Assembly (NCBI GenBank): GCA_032615215.1
Contig: CP128433.1
Span: 4,696,501 to 4,760,500, forward strand
DNA from: Microbulbifer sp. MKSA007
GTDB taxonomy: Bacteria > Pseudomonadota > Gammaproteobacteria > Pseudomonadales > Cellvibrionaceae
DNA: 64,000 bases
Direction: 5' to 3'
Below are positions 9,511-19,692 of the stretch, piece after piece (within the stretch, counting starts at the first letter, position 1; each line of letters opens with the position of its first letter). A program made the position numbers and the translations under genes. The notes beneath the pieces are model-generated. The model searched no databases and was not told the origin of the DNA. It worked only from the letters and a program-made list of their open reading frames with translations.

Positions 9511-11562
9511 TTAGTACCTCTGGGAATGCTTCTTCAAGTAGCGGTAAATAGCGTCCTGGGCCCGACAACCTCTACTCCCTTCATTAGCCAATCTGGTATT
9601 GGTTTGACCGGCATCAATTAAGCGGGCCTTCTGATTATCATGCCACTGTAATTCCATGATCTTCTTAATGGTTCGGAGGTGTCGAGAATTGGTCACCCGG
9701 TAAGTGACTTCGATCCGTTGATCCAGACAGCGGTTTTTCAGGTTTGCAGAGGACATCCACATCAGTTCATCGCCACCATTATGAAACACATAAATCCTTG
9801 CATGCTCCAGAAACTTATCCACCAAACTGATCACCTTAATATTGTCGGATAATCCAGGAGTGTCGCATACCAAAGAGCACTCACCGCGAACGAGTAATCG
9901 AATCTCTACTCCCGCAGCGCTCGCCCGATAAAGGTGGGCAATCAGCTTGCTGTCTATCAGGCTGTTGCACTTAAAGAATATGCCAGCTTTACGCCCAGCA
10001 AGGGCAGCCTCTATTTCCCGGTTTATGGCCTGCTCAAACGAACTTCTCAATGAGAAAGGAGAAACGATAATATGCTTGAAAACCTGTTTTGTATTGGGGA
10101 ATCGCATAAATTCAAACAAGTTATAGATGTCGCGCCCCACTCCCTGATCATTAGTCAATACACTGAAATCACAGTAGACACGAGCAGTACTCTCGTTAAA
10201 ATTCCCTGTTCCCAACTGGGTATAAAAGCGATTCTTTCCCTGTTCACGGCGAACTACAGAAATTAACTTCGCATGAACCTCCATTTCTGGAACACCGTAA
10301 ACAACCAACACTCCTGCTTCTATTAATTTACGGGACCAATAAATATTGGCTTTTTCATCAAAACTCGCCCGCAATTCAACAACCGCAATTACTTTTTTAT
10401 TATTTCTAGCCGCATTAATTAACGCCGCGATTACCCTTGAGTTTTTCGCCATTCGATACAAAGTAATACGTATCTCTTTTACCTGCGGGTCAATAGAGGC
10501 CGAAGCAAGGAAATTTGTTATTGCCCAAAAATCATGATACGGATAACAGAACAATCCATCATCGTCTTGCAATTGGTCAAAAATATTTTCACTGGTGGAT
10601 AAAGCCAAGAGCGGTGCCGGCCTTCTATACCGACAACTTTTGGAGTCCGGGGCAAAGCCCATAAGATCTTTGGAGTTGTGATAACGCCCACCAGGGGTAT
10701 AACTATCCCTGGATCCCATCTTCAGCTTTTTCTTAATCAGCTCCAACAGTGTATTAGGCATTTCCATGTCGTAAGCAAGACGTACCGGCTCTGCACGCTT
10801 ACGCTGTTTGAGCGACCGTTCAACACGTTCGAGAATATCCCGGTTGACATACTCCCCCAGCTCAATATCTGCATCTCGACTTATCTTGAACATATATGCC
10901 TTGGCAGAAAGAATAGGCAGGACATTGCGGAAGACTTCTTCCAAGCACACTCGAATAATATTATCCAGAACGATGTAAACTTTCTCTTTCCTGCCTTGTC
11001 GCGATGGAATTTCCAGGAACCGGGGAAGAATAGCAGTAGGAATCTCCATAACTGCATATCTGCTTGGCTCCCCTTTTAAATTCAAAGTGATAGCGAAATA
11101 GATATTGTTGTCACTCAGCAATGGCATTGCTGATCTGCCATCGATAAAAAAAGGCTCTAACTCCGGCAAAACCAGACTATGAAAATAATTTTTTACAAAT
11201 CCCAACTGATGGCTATTTAAACTATCTTCTCGAACAAGATAAATACTATGCTTTTTCAATCCCGATAACACTTTGACATAAGCTTCGGCATAGCGCTTTT
11301 CAAGCGTCAAAATACGATCATTAATAGTTTTCAATAGCTGGGAAAAGTGCTCCCTCTGCCCCACACCAGAATCAATACTCGCCAACCTCCGTACACCAGC
11401 AACCTTAATGCGGAAAAACTCATCCATATTCTGGGAGAAAATTCCGAGAAAGTGTACCCGTTCGATAGCCGGGACTGTTTCATCCTCGGCTTCCTGTAGT
11501 ACTCGCTCATTAAAAGATAGCCAGCTTAATTCGCTGGGAAATAGAGGAATATCATTTAGCAT
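9511..11562 (-). CDS. ppk1: Polyphosphate kinase 1 (downstream tandem paralogue)
   Basis: A 683-residue protein collinear with PPK1 (E. coli ~688). The N-terminal SELSWLSFNERVLQEAED, FFIDGR and the two phospholipase-D-like catalytic domains are intact. Key sites are present: the autophosphorylated histidine in MEVHAKLI and the second histidine in VFHNGGDELMW. It would polymerise ATP gamma-phosphate into polyphosphate, usually at the membrane. A second, clearly homologous ppk1 lies directly upstream on the same strand, 359 bp away; by eye the two proteins are about 60% identical. Both retain catalytic residues, so neither looks like a pseudogene. Divergence at the N-terminal third suggests an old duplication. 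Confidence 0.93.
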   Translation of the reverse strand: MLNDIPLFPSELSWLSFNERVLQEAEDETVPAIERVHFLGIFSQNMDEFFRIKVAGVRRLASIDSGVGQREHFSQLLKTINDRILTLEKRYAEAYVKVLSGLKKHSIYLVREDSLNSHQLGFVKNYFHSLVLPELEPFFIDGRSAMPLLSDNNIYFAITLNLKGEPSRYAVMEIPTAILPRFLEIPSRQGRKEKVYIVLDNIIRVCLEEVFRNVLPILSAKAYMFKISRDADIELGEYVNRDILERVERSLKQRKRAEPVRLAYDMEMPNTLLELIKKKLKMGSRDSYTPGGRYHNSKDLMGFAPDSKSCRYRRPAPLLALSTSENIFDQLQDDDGLFCYPYHDFWAITNFLASASIDPQVKEIRITLYRMAKNSRVIAALINAARNNKKVIAVVELRASFDEKANIYWSRKLIEAGVLVVYGVPEMEVHAKLISVVRREQGKNRFYTQLGTGNFNESTARVYCDFSVLTNDQGVGRDIYNLFEFMRFPNTKQVFKHIIVSPFSLRSSFEQAINREIEAALAGRKAGIFFKCNSLIDSKLIAHLYRASAAGVEIRLLVRGECSLVCDTPGLSDNIKVISLVDKFLEHARIYVFHNGGDELMWMSSANLKNRCLDQRIEVTYRVTNSRHLRTIKKIMELQWHDNQKARLIDAGQTNTRLANEGSRGCRAQDAIYRYLKKHSQRY

Positions 11563-11921
11563 AGATAGAGCACTTCACCAACGCTTCTACTATTGATCAC
11601 CAAAATCCAAATACCAGCCTCCCCAAATCCGCCCTACTGGTACAGAGCTTAAAATCTGGCTAACTATAAAATAATAGAACAAGGTGACAGCGTATTTTTG
11701 GATTCACTCCTTGTGATATCGGCTATAAAACCAACAGTAGAGTTTCTATCTTGGTAGCGGGGTCCATAAATAAAGGAAAGATGCACACTGTCAATAGTGA
11801 AGCCTACACTGGGTAGAATAGTGATGTTAGCTGTGCAAATGGTATTTGTGACCCCACAGACAAACTGAAGGGTCACCATTTAATCTAAGGAAGGTCTGCA
11901 GCCCATTACTGGCGATCTATA
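11563..11921. other. Intergenic region between the two ppk1 genes
   Basis: 359 bp. A 71-codon minus-strand open frame (11664-11879) runs through it but has no ribosome site, motif or composition that would support a gene. A promoter for the downstream ppk1 is probably here. Confidence 0.4.
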
Positions 11922-13970
11922 CTACTCCGCCTCGCGCTGCTTTAAAAAGCGATAGATGGCATCCTGGGATCGACAACCTTTTCGTCCCTCATTAGCTAAC
12001 TTGGAATTTGTTTGCTTGGCATCAATCAGCCGCGCCTTCTGATTATCACTCCACTGCAATTCCATAATTTTGCGAACTGTAGCCTGGTGCTCCGAATTCA
12101 TAAGCGGGAAAGTGACTTCAACTCGCTGATCCAGGTTTCGTTTCATCAGGTCCGCCGAAGACAACCACATCATCTCATCACCACCATTGTGAAAAATATA
12201 GATCCGGGCATGCTCCAGGTACTTATCTACCAAACTGATAATACGAATGTTGTCTGATACGCCCGGAGTTTCACAAACCAATGCACACATCCCACGAACG
12301 ATAATACGAATTTTTACACCTGCGGCACTGGCACGATACAGCTGCTCAATAATCTGGCTATCCACAAGGTTATTACACTTGAAAAATAGAGCCGCTTCCT
12401 TCCCTGCCTGGGCGGCATCAATTTCGCGATCTATCGCTGCAGTTATCGCATCCCGATAGAAAAATGGTGAAGTGATAATACGTTTAAAAGAAGGGCGCTT
12501 ACGCGGTGCCTGCATAAACTCAAATACATTGTACACGTCCCTACCCAGCTCCTGGTTATTGGTCAATAAACTAAAATCACAATAGACCTTCGCTGTATTC
12601 TCATTAAAGTTACCGGTGCCTAGATGGCTATAGAAACGGTCTTTGCCATCCTCGCGACGAAGCACAGAAATTAACTTGCAATGTACTTTGAGATTGGGCA
12701 TGCCATACACTACATTCACCCCGGCATCGCTCAACTCATGGGACCAATGGATATTGGCCTTTTCATCAAAGCGCGCCCGCAACTCCACCACCGCAGTCAC
12801 TTTTTTGTTATTGCGAACCGCATTTACCAGAGCCGCAACTACACGGGAGTTCTTTGCTACCCGGTAGAGATTAATCCGAATTTCTTTTACCTGAGGGTCT
12901 AGTGCGGCAGATGCCAGGAAATTGACAATCGCATGGAAGTCATAATAGGGATAATAATAAAGCCGATCCCCTGTGCACAGCTGTGAAAATACACTTTCAT
13001 TTTTCGGTAAGGCTGGCAGTGGTGTGAGGCGCTTATAGCGAAGTCGGGCGGATTCCCCCGGGAATTTCATCAGATCTTTGGAATTGTGATAACGCCCACC
13101 GGGGGTATAGGTATCATAACGCCCCATTTTCAGTTTCTTCTTCACCAGCTCCAGTAGAGCCTCAGGCATATCACCATCGTATGCCATACGCACCGGATCT
13201 GCGCGCTTTCTCTTTTTTAGTGAGCGCTCCATTCGGTCGAGAATATTCTGGGTTACCTCTTCACTTAACTCCAACTCAGCATCGCGACTGATCTTAAAGG
13301 TATAGGCGCTGGCTTTAGCGATAGGCACCACATGGCGAAATATTTCTTTAAGGCATCCCCGGATAATATTATCGAGAACGATGTAGACTTTCTCCCGCTT
13401 CCCCTCCCGTGGAGGAATCTCCACAAAGCGGGGAAGTGTATCCGTAGGAATCTCCATTGCCACATAGCGCTCGGTACCATCATCCAACTCAAGTGCTATC
13501 GCAAAATAGATACTGGTTTCATTAATCAATGGCATGGGCTTGCGCCCATCGATAAAGAATGGCTCCAGCTCCGGCAGCACTTCCCGGTGAAAGTAACTTT
13601 CTACAAACTGGCGCTGGTTATCGCTAAGCGAAGTCTCCCTAACCACATGGATATCATGCTTTGCCAGATCCTTTAAAGCTTTGTTATAGGCCTTCGCATA
13701 GCGCAACTGTAACCTCAACACCCGATTATTAATCGATTGCAATAGATTACTGTAATATTCCTTCTTTTCTCCGCCAACGGAAAAGGCTGCTAAACGACGT
13801 ACCGCTGCAACATGCACACGGAAAAACTCATCCAGGTTATTAGAGAAGATTCCCAAAAAATGTACGCGCTCAATAACAGGCACACTTTCATCTTCCACCT
13901 CCTGTAAAACACGCTCGTTAAATGAAAGCCAGCTCAACTCTTTGGGAAATAGAGGCACATCGTTAGACAT
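11922..13970 (-). CDS. ppk1: Polyphosphate kinase 1 (upstream tandem paralogue)
   Basis: A 682-residue PPK1 with all family landmarks: KELSWLSFNERVLQEVED at the start, PELEPFFIDGRKPMPLI, the catalytic histidine in LKVHCKLISV and the second active-site histidine in IFHNGGDEMMWLSSADL. It makes polyphosphate reversibly from ATP. It is divergent from ppx across 385 bp, a common arrangement in Pseudomonas-like bacteria where ppk and ppx lie back to back. The conserved position suggests this copy is the ancestral one and the gene at 9511-11562 the duplicate. Confidence 0.95.
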   Translation of the reverse strand: MSNDVPLFPKELSWLSFNERVLQEVEDESVPVIERVHFLGIFSNNLDEFFRVHVAAVRRLAAFSVGGEKKEYYSNLLQSINNRVLRLQLRYAKAYNKALKDLAKHDIHVVRETSLSDNQRQFVESYFHREVLPELEPFFIDGRKPMPLINETSIYFAIALELDDGTERYVAMEIPTDTLPRFVEIPPREGKREKVYIVLDNIIRGCLKEIFRHVVPIAKASAYTFKISRDAELELSEEVTQNILDRMERSLKKRKRADPVRMAYDGDMPEALLELVKKKLKMGRYDTYTPGGRYHNSKDLMKFPGESARLRYKRLTPLPALPKNESVFSQLCTGDRLYYYPYYDFHAIVNFLASAALDPQVKEIRINLYRVAKNSRVVAALVNAVRNNKKVTAVVELRARFDEKANIHWSHELSDAGVNVVYGMPNLKVHCKLISVLRREDGKDRFYSHLGTGNFNENTAKVYCDFSLLTNNQELGRDVYNVFEFMQAPRKRPSFKRIITSPFFYRDAITAAIDREIDAAQAGKEAALFFKCNNLVDSQIIEQLYRASAAGVKIRIIVRGMCALVCETPGVSDNIRIISLVDKYLEHARIYIFHNGGDEMMWLSSADLMKRNLDQRVEVTFPLMNSEHQATVRKIMELQWSDNQKARLIDAKQTNSKLANEGRKGCRSQDAIYRFLKQREAE

Positions 13971-14355
13971 TGCAAAACCATAAAACGCACCCAGTATCTA
14001 ACGGCAGTTTAAAAATCCAGATTATTCTGGAAGCAGCCTTAACACGGGGCTGAGGGTCAAGATTAAGTAAAGAAATATGCCACTGAAATGTGGCTGTGAG
14101 CAAGCGCCTATAGCAATATAACGATCTAGTATGGCTTCACAGTTTTCTGCCACACTGTTTCAGTCCATAAATTGGCACAAATAAATAAAAAATATCTTTT
14201 ATTTATAAAAGATATTTAATAATTTTGTAACACTTTTAGAGGTGGCGCCTTTTTGGTGCGCTGTAAATTGACTGCACTCACTATTGGACTGAAAAGTGGC
14301 AAAATGAATAATAGAGTGTCCGACTCCATACATTAGCGCTTTCAACGGGATATTG
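13971..14355. other. Divergent ppk1/ppx promoter region with inverted repeat
   Basis: 385 bp that must hold promoters for both directions. AAATATCTTTTA at 14190-14201 and TAAAAGATATTT at 14206-14217 form a perfect 12-bp inverted repeat with a 4-base loop. It is AT-only apart from one G/C pair per arm, so it may be a protein-binding site or DNA-unwinding element rather than a terminator. Confidence 0.45.
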
Positions 14356-15827
14356 ATGCAAGCTCCAAACGAACGCTATGCCGCCCTAGATTTGGGCTCA
14401 AACAGTTTTCATCTGCTCCTGGCAGAATTTCGTGATCAGCGCATGGTACGCCTGCACACAGACAGAGCCATGGTGCGCCTGGCCGAGGGGCTGGATATTA
14501 ACCACCACTTGGACCCGGCGGTAACCGAACGGGCCCTGACCGCTCTGCAACGCTTTCAGCCAGTGATGGATAAACTGCCCCTCGACCATGTGCGTGTTGT
14601 GGGTACAAATACACTGCGCATGGCTGCGGCCAATGCCGATGGTTTTTTGGAAGAAGTGGAATCAATACTCGGAGTGCCGGTGGAAATTATCAGCGGTATC
14701 GAGGAGGCCCGCCTGATCTTCACCGGGGTTCTCGCCGCCGCCAATGGCCCCCTCGCTTGCGCTGCATTATTGATATTGGCGGTGGCTCCACGGAGCTGGT
14801 TCGCGGTGGTGATACTCCACAGCAACTGGAAAGCCTGGATATAGGCTGTGTTTCCTACAGTAAACGTTTCTTTGCTGATGGCCTGATCAGCCGCAATACC
14901 GTAAACCACTTCCAACGCGCGCGGCGAGCGGCGCGGGCCGAATTGCAGGAGCTACAGCATATTGCCGAAGGCGCGGAAGTTACCGGTTGCTCCGGGACTA
15001 TCAAAGCGGTTGCCAGGATTTGCAATGATGGCGAAGTAAAGGCGATCAAGCGCGGGGATATCGATCAGCTTGCGCACCGGGTTTCCTCCGCCAAACATAT
15101 CGCGGACCTGGATTTACCCTACCTGGATGAAGAGCGTCGCCCGGTATTCGCTGCCGGCCTGGCGATACTGCATGCAATATTCTGCGAACTCGACATTATG
15201 CGTATGGAAGTCTCCCCCTATGCAATCCGCGAGGGCATAGTGCACGACTTGGCCGGGCGCTTGCACGGCGGGGATCGACGTGCAGATACGATTGCCGCCA
15301 TGGTAGAGCGCTGGCAGGTAGATACCAACCAGGCTAAACGTGTCAGTTCCACCTCACTCAACCTCCTGCAGCAGTTGCGCCCCCAGTACCCACCAGAAGG
15401 CAAGGTGCGACTGCACTGGGCTATCCAGTTGCACGAAACCGGCCTGGCCCTAACTCACAGCAGCTTCCGCAAGCTGGGGGCCTATATGGTTAAACACGCC
15501 GATATGGCCGGATTTGCCAAAAGTGAACAGGAGCACCTGGCCTATCTGGTGCACAACCAAAGGGGAAGAATCAAACCGCCACGGGAGCACTATGGCTTCC
15601 ACCCCAGCCCAGACCTTCTGTTATGCCTGCGCCTCGGATGTATTATTCACCGGGACCGCACCGAACGCAGCCTGGACGGCTTAAAGCTATATGACCAGGG
15701 AGACGCCTATCACCTGGAAGCCGATCAACAGTGGCTGGAGGATAGCCCGGCAATTGCAGAATTGTTGGAGCAGGAAGAGCAACACTGGCGCTCACAGAAT
15801 CGGCCCCTACAGATAACGGCGGTATAA
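14356..15827 (+). pseudogene. ppx: Exopolyphosphatase Ppx/GppA, frameshifted at 14748-14752
   Basis: Two overlapping open frames together make a complete ~490-residue Ppx/GppA protein. The first (14356-~14750) has ALDLGSNSFHLLLAE and ends at EEARLIFTGVLAAANGP. The second starts near 14757 with RCIIDIGGGSTELVRGG and continues through the HD-like C-terminal domain. One extra C in the five-C run at 14748-14752 restores the frame and puts the two sugar-kinase-type phosphate loops at the normal spacing. The enzyme removes terminal phosphate from polyphosphate (and from pppGpp in some members), opposing the two ppk1 genes. The ATG at 14356 follows ACGGGA; a TTG at 14353 is also in frame. The break is probably a base-calling error. 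Confidence 0.88.
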
Positions 15828-15900
15828 GAGCCAGGGGCCCTTGTGAGCCACTCTGAACACTGGCGTTTTACGCAAATATTCACCCTACAATCAAAAGCTA

Positions 15901-17366
15901 TGAAACTGAGCGAAGTCACTCTCGAACACCACTATGCGGATATGGGGGAAGCCTTTGGCATCCCCATAGCACCCACTCCTTTCCGCCACCCCAAGGTAAT
16001 CGATACCAACCCTTCTGTGCTGCAACTGTTGGGAATAGACCCCAACGAGAAATCTGACCCCGCCTGGGCCGAGCTGGGCTGCGGCGCCCGCCTGTTTAAG
16101 GGAAGCCGCCCATTTGCGATGAAATACACCGGTCACCAGTTCGGGGTCTACAACCCAGACCTGGGGGATGGGCGAGCACTGCTATTGGGTGAAATCGAGA
16201 GTGAAGGCCGGCGCTGGGAACTGCATTTAAAGGGTGCAGGAAAAACGCCCTACTCCCGCTTTGGTGATGGCCGCGCAGTATTGCGCTCCACCATACGGGA
16301 GTACCTCGCCAGTGAGGCACTCTACGGCCTCGGTATTCCCAGCACCCGGGCACTGTGCATTGTCGCAAGCGACGAACCTGTCACCCGTGAGAAAATCGAA
16401 ACCGGGGCCATGCTGATCCGAGTAGCGGAGAGCCACGTGCGTTTCGGTCACTTTGAATACCTGTTTTACACCAAGCAACTGGAGGCCCTACAGGAGTTGA
16501 TCGGGGTTATTTGCCGACGCTTTATACCGGGTACAGAGGGTATGGCAGTGGGCGACCAAGCTGAAGCACTGCTGCGCTTTACCACCCGGCGCAGTGCAGA
16601 GCTAGTTGCAGCCTGGCAGTCCGTAGGCTTTGCCCACGGCGTGCTCAACACCGATAACATGTCGATTATTGGCGACACCTTTGACTACGGGCCCTACGCC
16701 TTCCTGGACGACTACGACCCCACTTTTATCTGCAATCACTCCGACCACACCGGCCGTTACGCCTTTGAGCAACAGCCTGGAGTCGTACTGTGGAACCTGA
16801 ATGCTCTCGCCCATGCACTGTCGGCCTTTGTCGGTGTAGACGCCCTACGCGAATGCCTGGAGCAATTCCAGCCGGTGGTAAGCGAGGCCTATGCGCAACG
16901 TATGCGGGCCAAACTGGGCCTGGAAAAAGAAGAGGATGGCGACCAGGCCCTCTGCTCGGAACTGCTGAAGTTGCTTCAACACGGCCAGGCCGACTACAGC
17001 CTGTTTTTCCGCGCCCTGGCCCACTACCGGGGGGAGCGTCCGGCCAGCGCTTTGCACGAGTTACTCAAACCCTCTCACCACAGCGCCCTGGATCAATGGC
17101 TGGAGCACTACGATCGCCGCCTCACCCGGGAGACAAATAACTCCCGGGAGCGCAATTTGGCCATGCTGTCAGTCAACCCGAAATACATTCTGCGCAACTA
17201 TTTGGCACAGAAGGTCATCGAGGCTGCTGAAGATGGCGACTATCATCCTTTGCGGACTCTGCGCCAGTTACTGCAATCCCCTTTCGCCGAGCACCCGGAG
17301 CGAGAAGTCTGGGCCAGTGCACCGCCAGAATCCGGCAAGCGTATCCCCTTGAGCTGTTCCTCTTAA
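15901..17366 (+). CDS. selO: Protein adenylyltransferase SelO (YdiU family)
   Basis: A ~488-residue SelO pseudokinase. Signatures in order: ELHLKGAGKTPYSRFGDGRAVLRS, REYLASEALYGLGIPSTRAL, HGVLNTDNMSIIGDTFDYGPY and FLDDYDPTFICNHSD. The C terminus ends ...PLSCSS, the position where the eukaryotic homologue has selenocysteine and bacteria have cysteine. Family knowledge: it transfers AMP from ATP to protein hydroxyls and is linked to redox stress. The start at ATG 15901 matches the family N terminus; a GTG at 15843 would add 19 residues. It follows ppx by 73 bp on the same strand and may share its transcript. Confidence 0.92.
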
Positions 17367-17549
17367 AGGTGCCTTTGGGTAACACACAAAGGTCCCGAAA
17401 TTGGGACAAATAGAGAGAAAAGGCAGGGATATGTGGCCAAATGCTACTTTTTGACTGTTAGATTTTACCTGATGACGACTAGCCCACTGCCCTCGCAGGT
17501 GACTTGATGTAATATCCGGGTCACCCTACTTTACATAGGAAAATAAGTG

Positions 17550-17969
17550 ATGATTAGAAACCTGCTTCTGGCCACCTTTGGCCTGCTGTTCGCCCTGCAG
17601 GCCAGTGCTGCAGATATCCTGGGCAACTGGCGCACTATCGATGACGAGACTGGAGAGACAAAGTCCATCGTCAACATCTATGAAAAGGATGGGAAGTATT
17701 ACGGCAAGGTAGTGGATCTTCTGATGAAGCCTAACGACACCGTTTGCGACAAGTGCCCAGGCGACCTGAAAGGTAAGCCCATTGTCGGCATGGATGTCAT
17801 CAGCGGGCTGGAAAAGAAAGGGAAAAAATACGAGGACGGGGAAATTCTCGACCCGGTTAAAGGCAAGGTTTACGACCTGAAAGTCTGGCTGGAGGATGAC
17901 AACACCCTTAAGCTGCGCGGCTACCTGGGCTTCCTCTACCGCACCCAAACTTGGCACCGAGTTCAATAA
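17550..17969 (+). CDS. DUF2147-family secreted protein
   Basis: A 139-residue protein with a signal peptide cleaved near LQASAA-D. The mature part begins DILGNWRTIDDETGETKSIVNIYE and contains KGKPIVGMDVISGLEKKGKKYEDGEILDP and KLRGYLGFLYRTQTWHRV, the DUF2147 lipocalin-like beta-barrel pattern. The function of the family is unknown; members are periplasmic or outer-membrane associated. AGGA at 17536-17539 lies 10 bases before the ATG; a GTG directly before the ATG could also start translation. It is followed by a strong inverted repeat. Confidence 0.83.
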   Translation: MIRNLLLATFGLLFALQASAADILGNWRTIDDETGETKSIVNIYEKDGKYYGKVVDLLMKPNDTVCDKCPGDLKGKPIVGMDVISGLEKKGKKYEDGEILDPVKGKVYDLKVWLEDDNTLKLRGYLGFLYRTQTWHRVQ

Positions 17970-17988
17970 GCAACTAGGTGCAGCTCTC

Positions 17989-18010
17989 GGGCCCGAGTTC
18001 TTTCGGGCCC
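17989..18010. terminator. Inverted repeat between convergent genes
   Basis: GGGCCCGA (17989-17996) and TCGGGCCC (18003-18010) form a perfect 8-bp stem with a 6-base loop. It sits between the convergent DUF2147 and EmrA-like genes. There is no T-run on either side, so it is a possible two-way terminator only. Confidence 0.5.
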
Positions 18011-18033
18011 AGAAACCTCTCTCTCAAACCCAG

Positions 18034-19128
18034 TTAAAGCACCACCCTGCCGCTTTCACCGCTCGTTGCACGGGCCGACACCACTTTATCATCTTCACTG
18101 GTATCAATTCGTACCTTGGCGCTCATACCTGCGCGCAGAGGCGGAGAATCCTTGAGGGGGTATAGACGCAATCGCACCGGCACCCGCTGCACGACTTTCT
18201 CCCACTTGCCACTGGCATTCTGCGGCGGTGTGGAAGCAAACTCACTGCCACTGGCGGGGCTCATACTGTCCACCTGAGCCTGCCACTCAAAATCCGGGTA
18301 GGCATCCAGGGTCACTTCCGCCTGTTGGCCCGTGCGCACGCGACCCAGCTCGGTCTCTTTCAGGTTGGCCTCCACCCAAAGGCCAGTGGAGCCAATCATT
18401 TGCAGCAGGTTAATGCCCAGAGTGGCCATCTCCCCCACCTTGGGTACGGTATTGGCGATAGTGCCATCCACGGGAGCAATAATGCGCGTGCGCGATAACT
18501 GGTAGCGGGCGGTATCCAGCTGCGCTTGAGCCACTTTTAAATCTGCCTGCTCTTCCAGGGCAATACTGGGATCACCTCCCAGTTCAGCGCGCAAGCTGGA
18601 GAGCTTCTCAGCATTAATCGTGATCTGTGCACGGGCCCGCTCCAGCTGCTGGCGGGCGCTGTCCAGCTCCGCCTCGGAAAACGCCACCTTGCTCAGTTTT
18701 TCATTGCGCTCCAATTGGCGGCGGTAAAAGTCCGCATCTTTGCGTGCCTGCTGCAACGCTGCGTCTGCTTCAGCATATTCTGAACGGCGAGCGAGCAATT
18801 CGTTGCGCACCTGGGCCAGGCGCGCCTCCGCCTCAGTCACCGCCAGTTCGAAGGCCGTGCGGTCGATCTGAATCAATAATTGCCCCTTCTCCACGACCTG
18901 GTTGGCACTCACCAGTACCTGGGTGACAACACCACTAACCTCAGGCGCCAGGGAAATCTTGTCCGCTTTCACGTAAGCGTTCTCTGTCTCGACAATATCG
19001 CTGCCGCGCAACAGGTTCCATCCCCCTATCAGGACGGCCAATACCAGGAAAAAGGAGAGTGCGAACTCTCGTTGTCCGGCGCGGTCTAGCTTAATGGACA
19101 GCTTTTCAGTCACATTCAATCTCTTCAC
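18034..19128 (-). CDS. HlyD/EmrA-type membrane fusion protein
   Basis: A 364-residue periplasmic adaptor. One N-terminal membrane helix (FALSFFLVLAVLIGGWNLL) is followed by a first lipoyl half (NAYVKADKISLAPEVSGVVTQVLV), a long alpha-helical hairpin, the second lipoyl half (RIIAPVDGTIANTVPKVGE) and a beta-barrel domain. This is the EmrA layout, which links an inner-membrane MFS pump to an outer-membrane channel. The start overlaps the marR-like gene upstream on the same strand (19106-19128), so the two are one operon. No EmrB-type pump gene follows; the next gene is convergent. The pump partner must be encoded elsewhere or lost. Confidence 0.86.
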   Translation of the reverse strand: MKRLNVTEKLSIKLDRAGQREFALSFFLVLAVLIGGWNLLRGSDIVETENAYVKADKISLAPEVSGVVTQVLVSANQVVEKGQLLIQIDRTAFELAVTEAEARLAQVRNELLARRSEYAEADAALQQARKDADFYRRQLERNEKLSKVAFSEAELDSARQQLERARAQITINAEKLSSLRAELGGDPSIALEEQADLKVAQAQLDTARYQLSRTRIIAPVDGTIANTVPKVGEMATLGINLLQMIGSTGLWVEANLKETELGRVRTGQQAEVTLDAYPDFEWQAQVDSMSPASGSEFASTPPQNASGKWEKVVQRVPVRLRLYPLKDSPPLRAGMSAKVRIDTSEDDKVVSARATSGESGRVVL

Positions 19129-19555
19129 GTGTCAAATTCTTGCGCAACCGCAATAGCAGCGACTGCAATTGATCCACCTCTGCGGCGGAAAAGCCCACAA
19201 GTGCCTCACTGCGGGTCTGCTGGGCTACACCGCCCAGTAACTCAAGGGCCGGCATTGCCTGCTCCGTCAGATAAATACGGAAACAGCGCCGGTCCTCGGG
19301 ATCGGGCCTCCGCTCCACCAGTCCCTCCTGCTGGAGGTTATCCAGCTGGCGCGCCAGACTGATCGGTGCTAGGTCCAGGCGCTCGGCCAACTCTGCCTGC
19401 TTGAGGCCCTCCTCGCGCAGTAGATGCCAAAGCACCTGCCAGCGGGATCCACTCAGCCCGTGGTCCTTGGCTCTGCGGTCGAAGTTTCGCCGCAGCAGCC
19501 GTGCTGCACTGTGTAGTTCAAAACTGATTTCAGTAACGGCATCTTCCCTGGACAT
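19106..19555 (-). CDS. MarR-family transcriptional regulator
   Basis: A 149-residue protein with the MarR winged helix: LSGSRWQVLWHLLREEGLKQAELAERLDLAPISLARQLDNLQQEGLVERRPDPEDRRCFRIYLTE is the helix-turn-helix and wing (residues ~35-100), flanked by dimerisation helices. It overlaps the start of the EmrA-like gene by 23 bp, so it most likely represses its own operon and responds to a small toxic ligand, as in EmrR. The ATG at 19555 gives a normal family length. Confidence 0.88.
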   Translation of the reverse strand: MSREDAVTEISFELHSAARLLRRNFDRRAKDHGLSGSRWQVLWHLLREEGLKQAELAERLDLAPISLARQLDNLQQEGLVERRPDPEDRRCFRIYLTEQAMPALELLGGVAQQTRSEALVGFSAAEVDQLQSLLLRLRKNLTREEIECD

Positions 19556-19642
19556 ATCTGCTCTCCCTGTCTAAGGCCGCTCATTATAAGCCTGCTTATT
19601 ATTTCATCAATGTGTGAGTTATCAATATCCCAAAACCCCATT

Positions 19643-19669
19643 AAAAAAGGCGGTCACTAGGACCGCCCT
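19643..19669 (-). terminator. Rho-independent terminator of parC
   Basis: On the minus strand, GGGCGGTC and GACCGCC form a stem with a short loop, followed by six T (the A-run at 19643-19648 on the plus strand). It lies 24 bp after the parC stop. Confidence 0.82.
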
Positions 19670-19692
19670 TTCGACCTGCATCCGGGATGGAT

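Noticed and set aside
11664..11879. 71-codon minus-strand open frame between the ppk1 genes
   Set aside because: No ribosome site, motif or homology signal; probably chance.
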